A DNA stretch of 64,000 nt from Rossellomorea orangium (GTDB taxonomy: Bacteria > Bacillota > Bacilli > Bacillales > Bacillaceae_B). Positions 61,952 to 64,000 of the stretch are shown here, one piece after another. Under the pieces are notes generated by a model. The model saw only the letters and a list, made by a program, of their open reading frames with translations, did no database searches and had not been told where the DNA came from. Positions within the stretch are counted from its first letter, which is position 1. Every line of letters begins with the position of its first letter. Made by a program: the position numbers and the translations under genes. The DNA is taken from NCBI RefSeq assembly GCF_019334305.1, contig NZ_JAHWGH010000018.1:444009-508008 (forward strand), read 5' to 3'.

Positions 61952-62401
61952 TTAATAGGACAGATCTTTAATGGATAGTCCCAACTTTTTGAGCATTTGT
62001 ATTGTTTCTTCTTTTTCATCAGGAGATAAAGCAGACATCAATTCGTGAATCCGCTCTTCATGATTAGGGAATATATCATCGATTAACTCTCTGCCCTTTT
62101 CAGTGATCTGAGCATAGGTCACACGACGATCCTTAGGACACGCGACACGCTTAAGGTAGCCTTTTTGTTCCAGCTTATCGACTACATAGGTAATACTGCC
62201 GGATGCTAACAGGATCTTTCCGCCTATTTGCTGCAAGGGCTGATCTCCCTTATGATAGAGGAGCTCCAGGACGGCAAATTCAGTGGGATTTAATCCATTC
62301 TCTTGAATATTCTTATTTATCTCTTCATTCAAGGCTTTAAAAGCTCTTGACAGGACTATGAAAAGCTTCAATGATTGTTTTGAATCCTGAGTTTGGTTCA
62401 T
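61952..62401 (-). CDS. ykvE: MarR-family transcriptional regulator (YkvE-like)
   Basis: 149 residues with a winged helix-turn-helix: LNPTEFAVLELLYHKGDQPLQQIGGKI then LASGSITYVVDKLEQKGYL and the wing CPKDRRVTYAQIT. Resembles B. subtilis YkvE. ATG 62401 (MNQTQ) follows AAAGGA by 9 bases; the start at 62410 has no room. A consensus promoter lies upstream; MarR regulators usually repress themselves. Target unknown. Confidence 0.85.
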   Translation of the reverse strand: MNQTQDSKQSLKLFIVLSRAFKALNEEINKNIQENGLNPTEFAVLELLYHKGDQPLQQIGGKILLASGSITYVVDKLEQKGYLKRVACPKDRRVTYAQITEKGRELIDDIFPNHEERIHELMSALSPDEKEETIQMLKKLGLSIKDLSY

Positions 62402-62442
62402 GGCATTCATTCCTTTAAAAATAAATATCTCAGTTTCAAAAT

Positions 62443-62471
62443 ATTATACAAATAAATGCTTTCTTTGTCAA
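62443..62471 (-). promoter_or_regulatory. Consensus sigma-A promoter of the marR gene
   Basis: Minus strand TTGACA (62471-62466), 17 bases, TATAAT (62448-62443): a perfect match to both consensus hexamers and spacing. Confidence 0.85.
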
Positions 62472-62493
62472 ATTCCAGAATCCGAACATGGAT

Positions 62494-62536
62494 AAAACAG
62501 AAGGGACGGTGCGTGCGCACCGTCCCTTCTGTTTTT
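62494..62536. terminator. Bidirectional terminator after the second Spo0E-like gene
   Basis: AAAACAGAAGGGACGGTGCG / CGCACCGTCCCTTCTGTTTT (20 bp each) around a 2-base loop, with T-runs on both strands. Confidence 0.85.
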
Positions 62537-62639
62537 GAAATTACGACAAATTAGAATGTTTGTCCAGATGTGAAAGTGGGAATGTTCGAAGGTTCTCTCT
62601 CTTGTAAACCTTGAATGATGGGGAGATCTTGATGAGTGG

Positions 62640-62885
62640 TCACGATGCAGTGCGTTTTAATAAACTTTTAATGTACTGACCGAATTCACTTGATGATTCC
62701 TGAGATGTGAATGGCACAACATTATGTTTGCACTTTTCATAATCGTTTAAAAGCTGGTCCAATTGCTGGCTGCATTTGATTGTCTCCTCCGCACAAAGTC
62801 CGAGGCTACCTCCAAGGGTAATCATTTCTGAGCGTTTTTGACTGATTCTCATTAATAACCATTTTTGTTTTAATAGGCGACCCAT
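62640..62885 (-). CDS. Spo0E-family aspartyl-phosphate phosphatase-like protein
   Basis: 81 residues with ISQKRSEMITLGGSLGL and CSQQLDQLLNDYEK, the SQxLD signature of Spo0E-type Spo0A~P phosphatases, plus an N-terminal Lys/Trp-rich extension and a serine-rich tail. AAAGGAG lies 12 bases before ATG 62885; a start at Met12 is possible. Its role in sporulation is inferred from family. Confidence 0.75.
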   Translation of the reverse strand: MGRLLKQKWLLMRISQKRSEMITLGGSLGLCAEETIKCSQQLDQLLNDYEKCKHNVVPFTSQESSSEFGQYIKSLLKRTAS

Positions 62886-63397
62886 TTTCTACTAAACTCC
62901 TTTTTATCTCCTAGTCTTTATAAAGTAAAATCGTTACTTGAGAATTATCGCAAGTATTATCAGAAAAGTAAATAGATTCGCAAAACAAGACAAAATAACT
63001 AGTAATGTTTCTTTATTTGACATTATTCGCCAAAAGTTACGTCTGTCCAAATCTAAAAATCTTTAGGAAAACAACTTAATAACTAAAGAAAAAAAGAGGC
63101 TGGGACATAACAAAATCTATACACTCTAAAGACGAACAATGAGATTACGTGTTACACCGCTGCCCGATTCCGTGCAAGACTTCGCTTTCCTCGGGCGGAA
63201 GGCGAGCCTCCTCACAGCTTGCGCTCCTGCGGGGTCTCACCTATTCCACTTTTCCCGCAGGAGTCTTCGTCTTGCACTCCAATCAACAGCTAGAACCTGC
63301 TAAATACATGGATTTTTCTTTATCTAAAACCCTTTTGTCCCAGTCTCAATAACTTTGTCCAAAATCCTTTTTGTCCAAGCATCATCATGATAGTTGA
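62886..63397. other. 512-bp intergenic region with a repeat element
   Basis: No gene. The repeat element at 63096-63347 takes up half of it; the remainder is AT-rich. Confidence 0.6.
63096..63347 (-). repeat. 252-bp repeat-like element with terminal inverted repeats
   Basis: Ends are GAGGCTGGGACA and, inverted, GAGACTGGGACA (11 of 12). Inside are TGCAAGACGAAG...CTTCGCTTTCC-type inverted arms and, on the minus strand, the string GACTCCTGCGGGAAAAGTGG...ACCCCGCAGGAG. Similar elements occur many times in Bacillaceae genomes from memory. No ORF of note. Function unknown. Confidence 0.6.
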
Positions 63398-63910
63398 TTA
63401 ATAGATTGGCACCCATCCTTCACTGGTTACGAAAATCCGGACTGCGACTACTTTCTTATCATCGTTTAAGGTGAAGTAGTGGCGGATATTTTCAGGAACG
63501 GAAATCAAATCACCCGGATTCAGATGTACTTCAAAGAACCCCCCGTCACTTCCTTGAATGACAAATACTCCATGCCCATTAACGATGAAGCGAACTTCAT
63601 CATCTGTATGATGATGTTCCTGTTGGAAATTCTTTAATAGTTCTTCAAGATTGGGTGTCTCTTCCGACAGGGAGATGATATCCCATGCCTGATATCCCCT
63701 TCTTCCTGAAATGTCTTCTATTTCATCTTTAAATGCAGACAATATTTGTTCTTTATCACTTTCCGTCAATACATATTTGTCATGGAGGCTTTCATCCAGT
63801 TTACCGATGTTCCAATGTTCATAAATGACTCCCTGTTCACTTAAATACTTTACTACCTCTTCTTGATTTTCAATGACTTGGTTTTCTCCCTGGATTTTAA
63901 TTGTCGTCAT
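63398..63910 (-). CDS. mtnD: Acireductone dioxygenase
   Basis: Methionine salvage enzyme cleaving acireductone to 2-oxo acid and formate (Fe form). 170 residues, cupin fold; metal ligands His99, His101, Glu105 in EHHHTDDEVRF and His144 in IRHYF. B. subtilis MtnD (YkrZ) has 178. GGAGGAGT precedes ATG 63910. In B. subtilis it ends the mtnWXBD operon; upstream genes lie outside the window. Confidence 0.95.
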   Translation of the reverse strand: MTTIKIQGENQVIENQEEVVKYLSEQGVIYEHWNIGKLDESLHDKYVLTESDKEQILSAFKDEIEDISGRRGYQAWDIISLSEETPNLEELLKNFQQEHHHTDDEVRFIVNGHGVFVIQGSDGGFFEVHLNPGDLISVPENIRHYFTLNDDKKVVAVRIFVTSEGWVPIY

Positions 63911-63961
63911 GATGTGACTCCTCCTTTAATAATGGATTGATTGCTGCCGAAAGATAAAAGA

Positions 63962-63989
63962 GTGAGTTTATATTGAAACAAAAACTCAC
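63962..63989 (-). terminator. Hairpin upstream of mtnD
   Basis: GTGAGTTT / AAACTCAC with a 12-base loop; TCTTTTATC follows on the minus strand. Possibly the terminator of an upstream gene beyond the window edge, or a leader element. Confidence 0.4.
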
Positions 63990-64000
63990 AAGCTTCTAAT

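Overview
The window looks like a chromosomal segment of a motile, spore-forming member of the Bacillaceae (Bacillus or a close relative such as Rossellomorea); the species cannot be fixed from the sequence alone. Evidence: AT-rich DNA, strong AGGAGG-type ribosome binding sites, frequent TTG/GTG starts, and many genes recognisable as orthologues of one Bacillus subtilis neighbourhood (ykrA, def, rpoY, rnjA, ktrC, ykuF-ykuR, ykyB, cheV, patA, queCDE, ptsHI, ykvE/I/S/T, mtnD) in a rearranged order. No phage, insertion sequence, CRISPR array, rRNA or tRNA was seen.

Layout. 0-5 kb: peptide deformylase with a structured leader, a HAD phosphatase, and the rpoY-rnjA pair behind a long structured 5' leader, then ktrC. 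5-12 kb: a YthAB-like cytochrome bd oxidase with a consensus promoter and a Rex-like operator, a heterodimeric ABC exporter (YknUV type) preceded by two tiny ORFs and a terminator that look like an attenuator, and an MscS channel. 12.8-24.9 kb: an eight-gene, mostly overlapping operon (large exported membrane protein, ABC ATPase, ABC permease, coiled-coil membrane protein, MoxR ATPase, DUF58 protein, two VWA membrane proteins) with a 16-bp perfect palindrome over its promoter; this is the most interesting uncharacterised system here. 25-29.9 kb: dapL-dapH, ccpC with a CcpC-like box, a TSUP permease, darB and ykuJ. 30-39.9 kb: metallo-hydrolase and glutaredoxin, small exported proteins, ykuI, fadH, a PAS-GGDEF-EAL protein, ykyB, cheV with a sigma-D-type promoter. 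40-42 kb: queCDE under a preQ1-I riboswitch. 42-50.5 kb: HD hydrolase, CorA, PatA, GNAT, ptsHI without ptsG, FetAB-like exporter. 50.5-54 kb: a second MoxR-DUF58-DUF4129 module. 54-64 kb: SDR, two Spo0E-like phosphatases, a LysM/SleB-type hydrolase, DUF2254 protein, YkvI, M3 peptidase, MarR regulator and MtnD.

How genes connect. DapH, PatA and DapL make up the acetylase branch to diaminopimelate. CcpC, HPr and enzyme I belong to carbon control. KtrC and DarB are c-di-AMP-linked, while YkuI and the GGDEF-EAL protein are c-di-GMP-linked. Two separate MoxR/DUF58 modules suggest a recurrent envelope or complex-assembly role. Three intergenic elements (about 32.4, 54.2 and 63.2 kb) look like dispersed non-coding repeats.
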